Shown: positions 25,673 through 35,218, counted from the first letter of the stretch. The stretch: DNA of 64,000 bases from JAKFDI01 sp036676235 (GCA_036676235.1 JAKFDI010000006.1:1-64000), one strand, 5' to 3'. The notes: generated by a model not told the origin, from the sequence alone. Program-made: numbers and translations.

Positions 25673-27646
25673 ATGAACACCTTCCTGCGCAGATGGGCCC
25701 TGCCGCCACTCCTGTTATCGGCCGCCCTGCTGGCCGCCTGCGGCGGCGGCGACGATGACGACCTGGTCGCCCGAGCGCCGTGCGAGGCACCGGCGAACGG
25801 CGGCTCGGTGGTGGTGGGTTCGGGCCTGCCCGGCGACCCGGCCGCGCCTGAGCCCGCATCCGGCTACCGCGTGGGCAAGACGGTGCTGCACACCGGAAGC
25901 TACATGGTCGTCAGCGCCAACCCGCTGGCCACCAAGGCCGGCTGCGACGTGCTGCGCGACGGCGGCAGCGCCGTCGACGCGGCGGTGGCGGTGCAGATGG
26001 TGCTGGGGCTGGTGGAGCCGCAGTCCAGCGGCCTCGGCGGCGGCGCCTTCCTGCTGCACTACGACGCGGCAACCAAGGAAGTGCTGGCCTACGACGGTCG
26101 CGAGACGGCGCCGGCCGCGGCCACCGTCAACCACCTGCGCTGGATCGACGACGCCACCAACCAGACGACGCCGCAGCCGAGTGCGCGCGCCAGCGGCCGC
26201 TCCATCGGCACGCCGGGCACGGTGCGCATGCTCGGCATGGCGCACGCGGCCCACGGCACGCTGCCCTGGAAAGACCTGTTCCTGCCCGCGTTGGCGCTCG
26301 CGACCGACGGCTTCAAGATCAGCGGCCGCATGGCCGGCGCGATCGAGGGCTCGCGCGAACGGCTGCTCAACGACGCCGAGGCGACGGCCTACTTCCTCAA
26401 CCCCGACGAGACGGCCAAGGCGCTGGGCACGGTGATCCAGAACCCGGCCTATGCGGCCACGCTCACCACCATCGCCGACAACGGCGCCGATGCCTTCTAC
26501 ACGGGCGCCATCGCGCAGGGGATCGTCGACAAGATCAACATCGCCGCGGCGCCCGACGGCAGCCCCATCACCCCGGGGAAAACCACGCTCGCAGACCTCG
26601 CGAACTACGAGGCCAAGGTGCGCGAGCCGGTGTGCACGACCTACCGCGAGACGTGGTGGGTGTGCGGCATGCCGCCGCCTTCGTCGGGCGGCATCACCGT
26701 CGCCTCGGCGCTGGGCGTGCTGGAGAACTTCGACCTCGCCGCGCACAAGCCGACGGCCATCGACATCGAGGGCGGCGAGCCGACCGTCATGGGCGTGCAC
26801 TTGGTGAGCGAGGCCGAGCGCCTGGCCTATGCCGACCGCAACAAGTACATCGCCGACACCGACTTCGTGCCGCTGCCCGGCGGCAGCTGGGAATCGATGC
26901 TCAGCAAGACCTACCTCGGCGGCCGCGCCGCGCTCGTCAGTCTGACCGCCAGCATGGGCACGGCGCAGCCGGGCGACCTCGGGCCGGTGCCGCCGCTGGG
27001 GATAGACCGCACGCCGGAGAGCGGCACCAGCCACGTCACCATCGCCGACAAGAACGGCAACGTGGTGGTGATGACGACGACGATCGAGTCCGGCCTCGGC
27101 TCCTACCACATGACTCAGGGCTTCCTGCTGAACAACGAGCTGACCGACTTCTCCGCCAGCCCGACCGACGACAACGGCGACCCGATCGCCAACCGCGTCG
27201 GCCCGAACAAGCGCCCGCGCAGCTCGATGGCGCCGACGCTGGTGTTCAAGGTGGCCGACGACGGCAGCAAGGGCGATTTCGTGATGGGCACGGGCTCGCC
27301 GGGCGGCAGCACCATCATCCAGTACGTGATCAAGACGCTGGTCGGCGCGCTCGACTGGGGGCTGGACGCGCAGCAGGCGACCTCGCTCGTGAACTTCGGC
27401 TCGTCCAACGGACCGACCACCAGCGTCGGCGGCGAGCACCCGAACATCGCGGAGGAAAACAACGGCGACGGCGACCCGCTGGTCACCGGCCTGCGCGCGC
27501 TCGGCCACACGGTGTCGGTGAACTCGCAGACCAGCGGCATCGGCACCATCATGCGCACGCAGCTGGACGACACGCCGGTGTGGGCCGGCGGCGCCGACCC
27601 GCGGCGCGAAGGGCTGGTACTGGGCGACACCGTCGTGCTGGATTGA
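25673..27646 (+). CDS. Gamma-glutamyltransferase, lipoprotein
   Basis: The 657-residue precursor hydrolyses or transfers the gamma-glutamyl group of glutathione and related compounds. An N-terminal lipobox (LLAAC, Cys about residue 24) followed by GGGDDDD suggests an outer-membrane lipoprotein. The family segment GLVEPQSSGLGGGAFLL is near residue 110. The autoprocessing site is Thr452 in GTSH, the equivalent of TTH in E. coli GGT; the second Thr is Ser here. PRSSMAPTLVF and GSPGGSTIIQ in the small subunit are as expected. An AGGAA ribosome site precedes the ATG. A strong hairpin follows the stop. The neighbouring importer for peptide-like compounds may be functionally related, but this is only context. 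Confidence 0.92.
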   Translation: MNTFLRRWALPPLLLSAALLAACGGGDDDDLVARAPCEAPANGGSVVVGSGLPGDPAAPEPASGYRVGKTVLHTGSYMVVSANPLATKAGCDVLRDGGSAVDAAVAVQMVLGLVEPQSSGLGGGAFLLHYDAATKEVLAYDGRETAPAAATVNHLRWIDDATNQTTPQPSARASGRSIGTPGTVRMLGMAHAAHGTLPWKDLFLPALALATDGFKISGRMAGAIEGSRERLLNDAEATAYFLNPDETAKALGTVIQNPAYAATLTTIADNGADAFYTGAIAQGIVDKINIAAAPDGSPITPGKTTLADLANYEAKVREPVCTTYRETWWVCGMPPPSSGGITVASALGVLENFDLAAHKPTAIDIEGGEPTVMGVHLVSEAERLAYADRNKYIADTDFVPLPGGSWESMLSKTYLGGRAALVSLTASMGTAQPGDLGPVPPLGIDRTPESGTSHVTIADKNGNVVVMTTTIESGLGSYHMTQGFLLNNELTDFSASPTDDNGDPIANRVGPNKRPRSSMAPTLVFKVADDGSKGDFVMGTGSPGGSTIIQYVIKTLVGALDWGLDAQQATSLVNFGSSNGPTTSVGGEHPNIAEENNGDGDPLVTGLRALGHTVSVNSQTSGIGTIMRTQLDDTPVWAGGADPRREGLVLGDTVVLD

Positions 27647-27651
27647 GCATG

Positions 27652-27685
27652 TCGACACGGCTCGGCTCAGGCCGGGCCGTGTCGA
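27652..27685 (+). terminator. Hairpin after gamma-glutamyltransferase gene
   Basis: A 15-bp stem (TCGACACGGCTCGGC pairing with GCCGGGCCGTGTCGA, one G-U pair) with a TCAG loop begins 5 bp after the stop. There is no T-run, so it is a hairpin stop or 3'-end protector rather than a classical terminator. Confidence 0.55.
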
Positions 27686-27761
27686 ACGAGCGCGGGGATG
27701 GGCGCGTGCGATCATGCCCCGAGGCGCGGCAGGAGCCGCGCACGAACCGCGAAGGCCGCAC

Positions 27762-27968
27762 GTGCAAACCCTTGACGAGATGCTGAGTCTTCACCTCCTC
27801 ACGCGCGCCCAGCACGCCGAGATCGGCGCCTGGATCGCGCAGGCGCGCACGCCCGAGGCCATCATGAAAATGCCCGCGCCGCTGTGGCGAAAGCTCGAAC
27901 TCGCGAGCGTGCTGATGGGATTCGACGCCGACGTGACGCAGCCGCCTGCGCTGAACGCGGACGCATAG
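27762..27968 (+). CDS. Small uncharacterised protein
   Basis: I do not recognise a family. The product has about 68 residues from a GTG at 27762, or 62 from the ATG at 27780; the open frame extends to 27714. It is compact and helical, with LSLHLLTRAQHAEIGAWIAQ, then an IMKMPAPLWRKLELASVLMG helix and an acidic, proline-containing tail. Its codon use matches neighbouring genes and no strong alternative frame competes. It ends 73 bp before the helicase gene on the same strand. It may be a small regulatory or structural protein, but nothing more can be said from sequence. Confidence 0.6.
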   Translation: MQTLDEMLSLHLLTRAQHAEIGAWIAQARTPEAIMKMPAPLWRKLELASVLMGFDADVTQPPALNADA

Positions 27969-28041
27969 CGCGGGTCGCGCGCTCCGGAGGCCTGCCCCGC
28001 CGCTGCGGCGGCGGCGGACTACTGTTTAAACTCACAGCCTC

Positions 28042-30357
28042 ATGCAGTTCGAGGCCCCCACCGCGCCCGCGCCGGCACCGAGCCCAACAGTCATCGCGGT
28101 TCGGGCGCTGTGCGAATTCACCGCCAAGGCGGGCGACGTGGACCTGCGCTTCACGCCTTCGCCGACCGCCGAGCAGGGCATGGCGGGCCACCGCATCGTG
28201 GCCGCACGCCGCGCCGACGGCTACCGGTCGGAACTGCGCGTCGAGGCGCCGCACGGGCACCTGCTGGTGCGTGGCCGCATCGACGGCTACGACACGGCAC
28301 GGCGCCGCCTCGAAGAGATCAAGACGCACCGCGGCGATCTCGCGCGCATGCCGGCCAACCACCGCGCGCTGCACTGGGCGCAGGCCAAGGTCTACGGCTG
28401 GCTGCTGTGTCGCGCCGAGGGCCTCCGCGAACTCGACATCGCGCTCGTCTACTTCGACATCGACACCGGCGTGGAGACGTCGCTCATCGAGCGCTTCGAC
28501 GCCGACACGCTTCGCGCGTTCTTCGAGCGGCAATGTGACGGCTATGCGGCCTGGGCGCGGCAGGAAGCGGCGCATCGGGCGCGCCGCGACGACGCGCTCT
28601 CGCACCTCGGCTGGCCGCTCGGCGAATTCCGCAGCGGCCAGCGCGATCTGGCAAAGGCGGTGTTCAACGCCGCGCGCTCGCGGCGGCGCCTGCTCGCGCA
28701 AGCGCCCACGGGCATCGGCAAGACGATGGGCGTGCTGTTCCCGCTGTTGAAGGCCGCGCCCGGGCAAGGGCTCGACAAGGTCTTCTTTCTCACGGCTCGC
28801 ACGCCCGGACGGCAGCTTGCGCTCGATGCCGTGGTGCAGCTGCGAGCCCACGCACCGCGCCTGCCCTTGCGCGTGCTCACGCTCGTCGCGCGCGACCAGG
28901 CCTGCGAGCACCCCGGGCGCGCCTGCCACGGCGAGTCCTGCCCGCTGGCGCGCGGCTTCTACGACCGGCTGCCCGCCGCGCGCGCCGAAGCCGTTGACGA
29001 GTTGAGTGCAGGTGCCGACGCCGTGCGCACCGTGGCGCAGCACCATCGCGTGTGCCCCTACTACCTCGCGCAGGACCTGGTGCGCTGGGCCGACGTGGTG
29101 ATCGCCGACTACAACTACTGGTTCGATCTCGGCGGCCTGTTGCATGCGCTGACGCAGGCACATCAATGGCGCATCGGCCTGCTGGTCGACGAAGGCCACA
29201 ACCTCGTCGCGCGCGGGCGCTCGATGTACAGCGCCACGCTGGAGCCGGCGCGCCTCGGCGCTGCCCTCGCCGCGGCACCCGCGGCGTCGAAGCGCGCGCT
29301 GCAGCGGCTGCGCCGGCAGTGGTCGGCGCTCGTGCGCGAGCAGTCGCAGCCGTACACGTGCAGCGCCTCGCCGCCGAAAGCCTTCGTCGCCGCTGTGCAG
29401 CAGACCGCGGCGGCCCTCGGCGAGCAGTTGGCGGGTGAACCCGCCGAGGTTGACCCCGCGTTCCTGCGCTTTCACTTCGACCTGCTGCACTTCATGCGCG
29501 TGCATGAGCGGCACGACGAGAACTGGCAGTTCGATGCCACGCTCGACGCGCCAGCCGATGTACCCCGCTCGCGCGGCGCACCGAGCGCCACGCTGTGCTT
29601 GCGCAACGTCGTGCCCGCGCCGGTGCTGCGTGAGCGATTCGCGGCTGCGCACTGCGCGGTGGTGTTCTCCGCCACGCTCGCGCCGGCGCGCTTCTACATC
29701 GACATGCTGGGCCTGCCGGACGACACGGCCACACTAGCCATCGTCTGCCCCTTCAACCCGGCGCACCTGCAGGTGCGAATCGCGCGCCACATCTCGACGC
29801 GCCATGCGGACCGCGCGGCCTCCCTCGACGCCCTGGTGGCGCTGGTCACCGACCAGTACGCACGCGCGCCCGGCAACTACATCGCCTTCTTCAGCAGCTT
29901 CGACTACCTGCAGCAGGTGGCCGACCGCCTGGCGCTGCGCCATCCCGGCATCACCCTGTGGCGGCAGGACCGCAGCATGGCCGAGGCGCAGCGCGCGGCC
30001 TTCCTCGATCGCTTCCAGCCCGGCTCGCAAGGCATCGGCTTCGCGGTGCTGGGCGGCGTGTTCGGCGAAGGCATCGACCTGCCCGGCTCACGGCTCGTGG
30101 GCGCCTTCATCGCGACGCTCGGGCTGCCGCAGGTGAACGCCGCCAATGAGGCCATGCGCCGGCGCATGGACGCGCTCTTCGGTGACGGCTGGCGCTACAC
30201 CTACCTGCACCCGGGCCTGCAGAAGGTGATCCAGGCAGCGGGCCGGGTGATCCGCGGGCCGCAGGACCGGGGCGTGGTCCACCTCATCGACGACCGCTTC
30301 GCGCGGCAGGACGTGTGCGAGGTGCTGCCGGCATGGTGGCGTCTCGACGAGCGATAG
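28042..30357 (+). CDS. Nuclease-helicase fusion, DinG/XPD-like (SF2)
   Basis: The 771-residue protein appears to join two activities. Residues about 60-100 hold GRIDGYD and EEIKTH (Asp81, Glu92, Lys94), a plausible PD-(D/E)xK nuclease core. The helicase follows, with Walker A APTGIGKT (221-228), four cysteines (288, 295, 300, 338) placed as in the iron-sulfur domain of XPD/DinG helicases, and the DEGH box (383-386). Motif V/VI appear at GVFGEGIDLPG and QAAGRVIRG. It should unwind DNA 5' to 3' and may cut it. Relatives often sit beside a VRR-NUC nuclease gene, which is not seen here. The ATG at 28042 starts the frame. Confidence 0.88.
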   Translation: MQFEAPTAPAPAPSPTVIAVRALCEFTAKAGDVDLRFTPSPTAEQGMAGHRIVAARRADGYRSELRVEAPHGHLLVRGRIDGYDTARRRLEEIKTHRGDLARMPANHRALHWAQAKVYGWLLCRAEGLRELDIALVYFDIDTGVETSLIERFDADTLRAFFERQCDGYAAWARQEAAHRARRDDALSHLGWPLGEFRSGQRDLAKAVFNAARSRRRLLAQAPTGIGKTMGVLFPLLKAAPGQGLDKVFFLTARTPGRQLALDAVVQLRAHAPRLPLRVLTLVARDQACEHPGRACHGESCPLARGFYDRLPAARAEAVDELSAGADAVRTVAQHHRVCPYYLAQDLVRWADVVIADYNYWFDLGGLLHALTQAHQWRIGLLVDEGHNLVARGRSMYSATLEPARLGAALAAAPAASKRALQRLRRQWSALVREQSQPYTCSASPPKAFVAAVQQTAAALGEQLAGEPAEVDPAFLRFHFDLLHFMRVHERHDENWQFDATLDAPADVPRSRGAPSATLCLRNVVPAPVLRERFAAAHCAVVFSATLAPARFYIDMLGLPDDTATLAIVCPFNPAHLQVRIARHISTRHADRAASLDALVALVTDQYARAPGNYIAFFSSFDYLQQVADRLALRHPGITLWRQDRSMAEAQRAAFLDRFQPGSQGIGFAVLGGVFGEGIDLPGSRLVGAFIATLGLPQVNAANEAMRRRMDALFGDGWRYTYLHPGLQKVIQAAGRVIRGPQDRGVVHLIDDRFARQDVCEVLPAWWRLDER

Positions 30358-30386
30358 CTCATCCCCATTGCGATCGATCGATAAGA

Positions 30387-30492
30387 ACCGTTCGGGCTGA
30401 GCTTGTCGAAGCCGCGTGTTTGCCGAGGGCACTTCGACAAGGCGAAGCCGTGCCTTTAGTCCTGAGCTTGTCGAAGGGTCAGTGCGAACGGG
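30387..30492. repeat. REP-like cluster, three units
   Basis: Three units of the CTGAGCTTGTCGAAG type (one degraded: CACTTCGACAAGGCGAAG) lie between the convergent helicase and diguanylate cyclase genes. They may serve as a two-sided 3'-end structure. Confidence 0.8.
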
Positions 30493-30530
30493 CTGGGGGG
30501 CGTTTCTGCATTCTTGAACGCGAGTCGGTA

Positions 30531-31703
30531 TCAGGCGGTCTTCACGCGCAGCCCCTGCGTGTCCAGCGTGCGGTCGCGGCCTTGAGCCTTGGCTCGGTAC
30601 AGCGTCGCGTCGGCGCGCCGCAGCAGCGAATCCAACGTTTCGTCGAGCGACCGGCGGGTCGCCACGCCGGCGCTGTAGCCGACCTCGAAGCCGAGGTCGC
30701 GCGGCGCAGCGACCGCCAGGTGTTCGCGCACACGCGCATCGAAGACCGTCGCCGCGGTTTCGTCGCCGTGGGTCAGCAGCACGCAGAACTCCTCGCCGCC
30801 GTAGCGCCCGACCACGTCGCCGGCACGCGCGGCCCCGCGCAGCACCTGGGCCATGAACTTCAGCGCGTTGTCGCCCGCCTCATGGCCGCGTGTGTCGTTG
30901 ATGCGCTTGAAATTGTCGAGGTCGATCATCAGGACGGCGACATCGCCGCCATGCCGTTGGCTCAGCGCCATGGCGGCCTTGGCCTGGATGAGCCAGGCGC
31001 GCCGGTTGAAGACGCCGGTGAGCCCATCCGTCGTGGCCAGCCGCTCCAGTTCGCGTGCGGCTTCGTCGCGGTGCGCGAGCAGGATGGCCACGAGACCCAG
31101 CACCGCCGTGGCGTTGGCAAGGATGGCAAAAGCGTAGTTCACGGGATGCGTGGCGAGGAAGGTGGGATAGCTCGCCGTGAAGAAGGCGCCGAGCACCCCG
31201 CGCCAGGCCGTCACGACCATCTGCAGCGCAAGACTCAGCACCAGCAGCCAGCGCCACGGCCCCACGCTCAGCCGCGGCGGGCGCGAGAGCGCGAAGGCCA
31301 CGAAAGCCATCTGCAAGGTCAGCAGCCCGTTGGCCCAGCCGACGCGGAAGGCGTAGTTCGAGAAGCCCGCGCCATAGCCCACGGTCATCAACAGCGCGAT
31401 CAGTGCCGGCATGCGGCCGCCCGCCGGGTGGCCGCACCACAGGTTGAACGCAGTCGCGTTCAGCGCCAGCCCGCCGGCGATGCCGGCCATGGCGAGCGTC
31501 GACAGCGCACGGTCTGCCAAGGATCCCGGCTCGACCGTGCCCGATGCCAGCAGCAGCGCCCAGCCGCAGGCATGCACCGCGACGCCGATCTGCGCCCGAC
31601 GCGCGACCGCGTTGACCCGGCCCATGACGGCCGGCAGCGCAAGCGCCATCGTCAACATGCCGACGGTCATGGCGAGAAGCAGCGAGGAGATGTCGATGTG
31701 CAT
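30531..31703 (-). CDS. Diguanylate cyclase, membrane-bound (GGDEF)
   Basis: The 390-residue protein has about six hydrophobic helices in residues 1-220 and a GGDEF domain from about 230 to 380. The active-site signature is GGEEF (residues 302-306) after RY, so it should make cyclic-di-GMP. An RxxD inhibitory site is not obvious in the expected place. The ATG at 31703 starts a good membrane segment (MHIDISSLLLAMTV). The frame extends to 31823 with Arg/Pro-rich sequence that looks non-coding. It converges with the helicase gene, and the stop is followed by a REP-like cluster. Confidence 0.9.
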   Translation of the reverse strand: MHIDISSLLLAMTVGMLTMALALPAVMGRVNAVARRAQIGVAVHACGWALLLASGTVEPGSLADRALSTLAMAGIAGGLALNATAFNLWCGHPAGGRMPALIALLMTVGYGAGFSNYAFRVGWANGLLTLQMAFVAFALSRPPRLSVGPWRWLLVLSLALQMVVTAWRGVLGAFFTASYPTFLATHPVNYAFAILANATAVLGLVAILLAHRDEAARELERLATTDGLTGVFNRRAWLIQAKAAMALSQRHGGDVAVLMIDLDNFKRINDTRGHEAGDNALKFMAQVLRGAARAGDVVGRYGGEEFCVLLTHGDETAATVFDARVREHLAVAAPRDLGFEVGYSAGVATRRSLDETLDSLLRRADATLYRAKAQGRDRTLDTQGLRVKTA

Positions 31704-31883
31704 GGTGACGGGGAGCCGGCGCGAGGCTTCGCGGTCAAGGCGTGCGGGCATTGTCTGCCGCCGCGCGGGCAGACTTGCCGGCAACGGCGGACGGGCGGCG
31801 CCGTTCACGGCCGCGTTGCGCACAGCGTCACGGCGTCTGCGCAGATCGGCGTTCCTTTTCCGCGTTTGACGGCAGACCGCAGC

Positions 31884-32792
31884 TCACGTCGATCGATCGC
31901 CGTGTTCCGCACACACCTCGCGAACCCGGTCGCGCAACCAGCGATGCGCCGGGTCGCCATCCATCCGCGGATGCCACAGCAGCGAGACCGTGATCGGCGG
32001 CACGGGCACCGGCAATGCGAAGCTGTGCATGCCGGCGCGCAGTGTGTCGGTGTGCCGTTCGGGAACGCTTGCGATCAGGTCGCCGGCGCGCGCCAGCGCC
32101 AGCGCCGCGGAGAAGCCGCCGACGATGGCGACGATGCTCCGCGCGAGGCCGAGCGACGCGAGCGCATCGTCCACCGGCCCCGTGTCGAGACCGCGCCGCG
32201 AGACGAAGACATGCCGGCCCGCAGCGAAGCGGGCGGGCGTCACCTCGCCCGCGGCCAGCGGATGGCCGCGCCGCACCACGCCCACGAAGCAGTCGCGAAA
32301 CAGCGCCTGCGCACGCACCTCCGGACCCATCGTCCGGCTCACCACGCCGGTTTCCAGATCGACGCTGCCGTCACGCAGCCAGGCGCTGTCCTTGTCCGGC
32401 TTCTGCACGAAGCGCAGGCGCACGCCCGGCGCCTGTTCGCCGACGAGGGCGATGAGGCCAGGGCCGAACGATTCGACGAAGCCGTCGCCGGTGCGCAGCG
32501 TGAACGTGCGCGAGAGCCGCTTCGGATTGAGCCTGCGTGTCGGGCGAAGCGCCGCTTCGGCGTCCTGCACGAGCTGGGCGACCTGCTCGCGAAGTTCGAG
32601 CGCCCGGGGCGAGGGAACGAGGCCGCGCCCGGCCCGCACCAGCAGCGGATCGCCCGTGGTCTCGCGCAGGCGGGCGAGCGCGCGGCTCATGGCCGATGGG
32701 CTCAGCCGCAGCCGCCGCGCGGCGCCGGCCACGCTGCCTTCGGCGAGCAGCATGTCGAGCGTGAACAGCAGGTTCAGATCTGGTCTCGACAT
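31884..32792 (-). CDS. LysR family transcriptional regulator
   Basis: This is a 302-residue LTTR. The helix-turn-helix lies in residues 5-60 (DLNLLFTLDMLLAEGSVAGA, then RRLRLSPSAMSRALARLRE), followed by the usual periplasmic-binding-protein-like effector domain. The NodD/NahR-like subgroup fits the DLNLL start. The start at 32792 (MSRPDLNLL) is where homology begins; the open frame to 33053 runs into the divergent MFS gene. It is divergent from the MFS gene at 32929 and probably controls it. Confidence 0.93.
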   Translation of the reverse strand: MSRPDLNLLFTLDMLLAEGSVAGAARRLRLSPSAMSRALARLRETTGDPLLVRAGRGLVPSPRALELREQVAQLVQDAEAALRPTRRLNPKRLSRTFTLRTGDGFVESFGPGLIALVGEQAPGVRLRFVQKPDKDSAWLRDGSVDLETGVVSRTMGPEVRAQALFRDCFVGVVRRGHPLAAGEVTPARFAAGRHVFVSRRGLDTGPVDDALASLGLARSIVAIVGGFSAALALARAGDLIASVPERHTDTLRAGMHSFALPVPVPPITVSLLWHPRMDGDPAHRWLRDRVREVCAEHGDRST

Positions 32793-32812
32793 GGGCGTTG
32801 GCTTCGCGCGAA

Positions 32813-32876
32813 GGCGTGATATGGCGTCTGGTGCATGAATGAAGTGCAAATGATGCGCCTTCCGCTGCATCACGCC
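32813..32876. promoter_or_regulatory. Inverted repeat in LysR/MFS divergent promoter region
   Basis: The arms GGCGTGAT (32813-32820) and ATCACGCC (32869-32876) are perfect complements 48 bp apart, inside the 136-bp divergent region. Paired half-sites at this spacing would suit a LysR tetramer, but no classical T-N11-A site was clear. Confidence 0.35.
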
Positions 32877-32928
32877 AAGACCTATCGTTCCGACGGCTCC
32901 ATTTCGGAGCGGTTGAAGGACAGGAATC

Positions 32929-34374
32929 ATGGCGATCTCGAAGCAACACGCAGCGGACGACGCGCGCACCAACCGGGCCTCTTCGTCGGGCTGGGCACTC
33001 GCCGCCCTGGCGCTGTGCGTGTTGTTGCCGGCGCTGGGCACCAGCATCGCCAACGTGGCCCTGCCGACGCTCGCCGAGGCCTTCGCCGTCTCGTTCCAGG
33101 ACGTGCAGTGGGTGGTTCTCGCCTACCTGCTCGCCACCACCGTGCTCATCGTCGGTGCGGGCCGCCTCGGCGACATCCTGGGCCGCCGGCGCCTGCTGAT
33201 GGCCGGCATTCTTGTGTTCACGGCAGCCTCGGTGGTGTGCGGCGTCGCGCCCGACTTTCGGCTGTTGATCGCCGCCCGGGCGGTGCAAGGTCTGGGTGCG
33301 GCCGTCATGATGGCCCTGGCGATGGCGCTCGTCGGCGACACGGTTCCCAGGCGCAGGACGGGCAGCGCCATGGGCCTGCTCGCCACGATGTCGGCGACCG
33401 GCACCGCGCTCGGCCCGTCGCTGGGCGGCGTGCTGATCGCCGGATTCGGCTGGCAGGCCATCTTCGTCGCCACCGTTCCGCTGGGCTTCGCCGCCCTGTG
33501 GCTGGCCCGGCGCCACCTGCCCGCGGATCGCCGGGCAGCGGCCGCGCAGCCGGTTCGCTTCGACACGGCGGGCACGATGCTGCTGGGGTTGAGCCTGGCC
33601 GCCTACGCGCTCGCCATGACGACCGGCGGCGACAGCTTCGGCCTGCGCAACGCGGCGCTGCTCGCGGCGGCCGCCTCGGGGCTGGTTCTCTTTGCGCGGG
33701 TGGAGACAAAGGCCGCATCACCGTTGATCCGGTTGTCACGGCTTCGCGAGCCGGCGCTGGGCGCAAGCCTCGCGATGAGCGCGCTGGTGTCGACGGTGAT
33801 GATGGCGACGCTGGTGGTCGGCCCCTTTTATCTCTCGCGTGGGCTCGGCCTCGGCGCGGCGCTGGTCGGCGTCGTCATGTCGGTCGGCCCGCTGGCGGCG
33901 GCACTGGCCGGGGTGCCGGCCGGGCGCCTCGTCGACCGCTTCGGCGCGCGGCGCACCACCCTCGGCGGGCTCGTCGCTGTAGCGGCCGGCACGGGCGCGC
34001 TGTCGCTTGCGCCGGGACTGCTCGGCGTTGCCGGCTACGTGTTTCCCATCGTCGTCACCACCGCCGGCTATGCGCTCTTCCAGGCGGCCAACAACACCGC
34101 CGTGATGATCGATGTCGCCGCCGATCAGCGCGGCGTGGTGTCGGGCCTGCTCGCGCTGTCGCGCAACCTCGGCTTCATCACCGGCGCCTCGGCGCTGGGC
34201 GCCGTCTTCGCCTTCGCCTCCGGCACGATCGATGTCACGACCGCCAGCGCCGAAGCTGTCGCTGCCGGCATGCGCGCGGCGTTTGGGGTCGCGACGCTGC
34301 TCGTTCTCGCTGCGCTTGCCATCGCGGCCGCGAGCCCTGCGGCGGCGCGGCCGGTGCATCGCTGCGCATCGTGA
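32929..34374 (+). CDS. MFS transporter, DHA2 (14-TM drug exporter) type
   Basis: The 481-residue protein has about 14 hydrophobic segments, starting at residue 25. Motif A-like GRLGDILGRRRLL lies near residue 80, and motif C-like GPSLGGVLIAGFGWQAIF near 165, which marks proton-driven exporters. Relatives export drugs, dyes or organic solutes. An AAGGA-type ribosome site lies 10-15 bases before the ATG at 32929. The gene is divergent from a LysR gene, a common layout for inducible efflux. Its stop is 24 bp from the stop of the convergent LytTR regulator gene. Confidence 0.92.
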   Translation: MAISKQHAADDARTNRASSSGWALAALALCVLLPALGTSIANVALPTLAEAFAVSFQDVQWVVLAYLLATTVLIVGAGRLGDILGRRRLLMAGILVFTAASVVCGVAPDFRLLIAARAVQGLGAAVMMALAMALVGDTVPRRRTGSAMGLLATMSATGTALGPSLGGVLIAGFGWQAIFVATVPLGFAALWLARRHLPADRRAAAAQPVRFDTAGTMLLGLSLAAYALAMTTGGDSFGLRNAALLAAAASGLVLFARVETKAASPLIRLSRLREPALGASLAMSALVSTVMMATLVVGPFYLSRGLGLGAALVGVVMSVGPLAAALAGVPAGRLVDRFGARRTTLGGLVAVAAGTGALSLAPGLLGVAGYVFPIVVTTAGYALFQAANNTAVMIDVAADQRGVVSGLLALSRNLGFITGASALGAVFAFASGTIDVTTASAEAVAAGMRAAFGVATLLVLAALAIAAASPAAARPVHRCAS

Positions 34375-34398
34375 AGCGACGCAGCGTGTGATCGCGCT

Positions 34399-35163
34399 CT
34401 ACAGCCCCGCTGCGACCAGCGCCTCGCGCACCGCCGTCGCCTGCCGCCGCGACACGGCGAGCCACTCGTCCACCGGCGCCACGCGCACGGCCCAGCTCTC
34501 GCCGCCTTCTTCGTCGCCTCCGGCCACCACGCGCCGCTCCAGCGCCCGCACCGCACGGCGCGCGACGATGGCGTTGCGGTGCACGCGGATGAAGCGCTCG
34601 CCCAGGCGCTGCTCCAGGTCGCTCAGCGCATCGTCGAGCACATAGGTGTGCTGGGCGGTGCGCATCGTCACGTACTTGAGTTCGGCCTTGAGATACAGCA
34701 CCTGCGACACCGGCACGCGCACCACGCGCCCGCGGTCGCTGACCACGACGACGGGTTCGTCTTCCGCGGCGGCGGGCGCCGGCCGCACGATGCGCTGCGC
34801 CACCCGCTGCAGCGCGGCCTGCAGGCGCTCGCGCCGCACCGGCTTGGTGAGGTAGTCGACGGCCTCGAGGTCGAAGGCCGCGAGCGCGTGCTGCGCATGC
34901 GCCGTGACGAACACCACGGCCGGGCGGGGTTCGAGGCGGGCGATGTCGGCGGCGAGCTGCGTGCCGTCGCGTCCCGGCATGTGCACGTCCAGCAGCACCA
35001 GGTCGCAGGCGTTCGCGCCGAGCCAGCCCATCGCCTGCGCCGCGTTCGCCGCCTCGCCCGCCACCGTGCACGCCGGCTCGGGACATTCGTTCACCAGCCC
35101 GCGCAGGCGCACGCGCGCCAGTTCTTCGTCGTCGACCAGCAGTACACGGATCGGTGTCGTCAT
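34399..35163 (-). CDS. LytTR family response regulator (AlgR-like)
   Basis: The 254-residue protein has a receiver domain at 1-120 with acidic Asp11/Asp12, phospho-acceptor Asp59 in LLDVHMPG and Lys107 in YLTKPV. A LytTR DNA-binding domain follows at about 140-254 (VLYLKAELKYVTMRT, then RFIRVHRNAIV). It is the evident partner of the LytS-type kinase at 35345-36478, transcribed just before it on the same strand. In relatives such as AlgR/AlgZ the pair controls surface and virulence traits. The target genes here are unknown. Confidence 0.93.
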   Translation of the reverse strand: MTTPIRVLLVDDEELARVRLRGLVNECPEPACTVAGEAANAAQAMGWLGANACDLVLLDVHMPGRDGTQLAADIARLEPRPAVVFVTAHAQHALAAFDLEAVDYLTKPVRRERLQAALQRVAQRIVRPAPAAAEDEPVVVVSDRGRVVRVPVSQVLYLKAELKYVTMRTAQHTYVLDDALSDLEQRLGERFIRVHRNAIVARRAVRALERRVVAGGDEEGGESWAVRVAPVDEWLAVSRRQATAVREALVAAGL

Positions 35164-35218
35164 CGGCAGCGCCTCACAAGCTTCTCAAGGAAACGAAGGG
35201 CCGCTCCCGAGGTTCCTT

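Noticed and set aside
25715..27715. A 666-codon open frame opposite the gamma-glutamyltransferase gene
   Set aside because: No motifs and skewed composition; the plus strand encodes a full enzyme with signal peptide and catalytic Thr.
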